The notes under the pieces are model-generated. The model did no database searches. It was not told the DNA's origin and worked only from the letters and a program-made list of their open reading frames with translations. A stretch of DNA of 5,145 nucleotides from an uncultured Collinsella sp. (GTDB lineage: Bacteria; Actinomycetota; Coriobacteriia; Coriobacteriales; Coriobacteriaceae): the NCBI GenBank assembly GCA_902492825.1, contig CABUMZ010000127.1, forward strand, positions 1 through 5,145, given 5' to 3'. Below, in pieces: positions 4,412 to 5,145 of the stretch. The position numbers were made by a program, and so were the translations under genes. The number at the start of each line of letters is the position of its first letter. The stretch's first letter is position 1.

Positions 4412-5145
4412 CTAAAATCCGTAGCGGCGCGCAAATTCCTGGGCAAGCTGCGATACATCTTCGCAGGCGTTGGCCCAGGGGGCAAAGTCGGGGGTGTCCG
4501 AGATAATGCCGTCGGCTTCCCAAACCGCCTGGTGCGAGAGGTCCCAGGGGTCGCGCGGCTCGGGTCGGCAGGGAAGGTACGGTGTCTGGTACATGGGATT
4601 CAGCAAGAAGAATGCGCCGCCCTCGCAGCGGTTAGCGAACTCACGCAGCGCACGCACCGCCGGACGCATCTTGTTCGTTTTGAACAAGAGGATTGTGCGG
4701 GCGAGCAGATACCAAGGAGAGTTCTCGAGTGCGTCTGCCCCGATCTCTTCCTCGAGCTGGTGGGCCAGGGCAAAAAAGCCGTCTTGGTCTTCCAGACGAG
4801 CGAGGGCGAGCAGCACGGTGCCTGCGGCCCGGGTGGGATAGCCTTCTGCCTTAAGGACGCGGCGGGCGTAGTTGGCGGCAGCACGGTAACGAGCGCTCGC
4901 CATGCACAGCTGCGAGATGGCCTCGAGCGTGTGGAGCCACCCGATAAGGGCCGGCTCGCTCACGGTAAGGTCTGCCGCGGTGACACCGTCGGCCAAAACA
5001 TTATTGGCCCAGTAGTGCGGGGCTTCCATGTCGAACCCGGGCACGCTTTGCTGCAGGTAATCGGCCGTGGTCGCCTCGAGCTTCATCAGGTCACCCAGGC
5101 AGGCGTCAACGGGCGTGTCGGCCAGGATGATGGCGAGCAGCTGCG
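4412..5145 (-). CDS. TPR-like helical repeat protein, function unknown (5' end outside window)
   Basis: This minus-strand frame is open from the right window edge to the TAG at 4412-4414, giving about 243 visible residues. The ATG at 5086 is probably internal. The 19 upstream codons are open, read like protein (LLAIILADTPVDACLGDLM) and continue the helical pattern, and no good ribosome binding site precedes that ATG. Counting from that Met, residues about 47-170 form amphipathic helix pairs with the A/L/Y spacing of tetratricopeptide-like repeats, for example ASARYRAAANYARRVLKAEG and RTILLFKTNKMRPAVRALREF. The tail is rich in Pro and Trp (YQTPYLPCRPEPRDPWDLSH, then SDTPDFAPWANA). No signal peptide or membrane segment is seen in the visible part. 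I do not recognise the family. It precedes murT-gatD by 45 bp on the same strand, so the two are probably cotranscribed. A scaffold role in cell-envelope work would be a guess. Confidence 0.8.
   Translation of the reverse strand, partial: QLLAIILADTPVDACLGDLMKLEATTADYLQQSVPGFDMEAPHYWANNVLADGVTAADLTVSEPALIGWLHTLEAISQLCMASARYRAAANYARRVLKAEGYPTRAAGTVLLALARLEDQDGFFALAHQLEEEIGADALENSPWYLLARTILLFKTNKMRPAVRALREFANRCEGGAFFLLNPMYQTPYLPCRPEPRDPWDLSHQAVWEADGIISDTPDFAPWANACEDVSQLAQEFARRYGF

Overview
The window looks like a piece of a high-GC Gram-positive chromosome, most likely a gut actinobacterium of the Coriobacteriia (Collinsella-like). The reasons are the GC-rich codon usage, a type III glutamine synthetase, a MurT/GatD lipid II amidation enzyme and a tRNA-Glu with encoded CCA. 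The genus is an inference from general resemblance; no search was run.

Layout. Positions 1-1375 (+) hold the C-terminal two thirds of a type III glutamine synthetase (glnN), closed by a strong intrinsic terminator at 1405-1443. Positions 1444-2011 hold no credible protein gene but are rich in repeats. First comes an AT-rich inverted-repeat element (1494-1722) whose two arms encode the same short peptide. Then comes a 101-bp direct repeat (1740-1840 and 1929-2029) around an 88-bp GC-rich block. Each copy carries a T-arm-like sequence, a minus-strand terminator and the last 18 nt of tRNA-Glu. The intact tRNA-Glu(UUC) gene lies at 2012-2088 (-), with its own extended -10 promoter just upstream and the copy-2 terminator just downstream.

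Positions 2148-5145 are a minus-strand block read from right to left. It starts with a TPR-like helical repeat protein whose 5' end lies outside the window, then, after 45 bp, a 725-aa fusion of MurT and GatD (lipid II isoglutaminyl synthase), then a terminator six bases after the stop codon.

How the genes fit together. Glutamine synthetase makes glutamine. The GatD half of the fusion takes the amide from glutamine, and the MurT half puts it on the D-glutamate of lipid II. tRNA-Glu draws on the same glutamate pool. The shared theme is visible, but the convergent transcription gives no evidence of co-regulation.

The most notable items are the single-chain MurT-GatD, the tRNA-Glu 3'-end duplication with junctions at the T-loop, and the inverted element with a conserved peptide in both arms. 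No CRISPR array, intact transposase, phage gene or defence system was seen.
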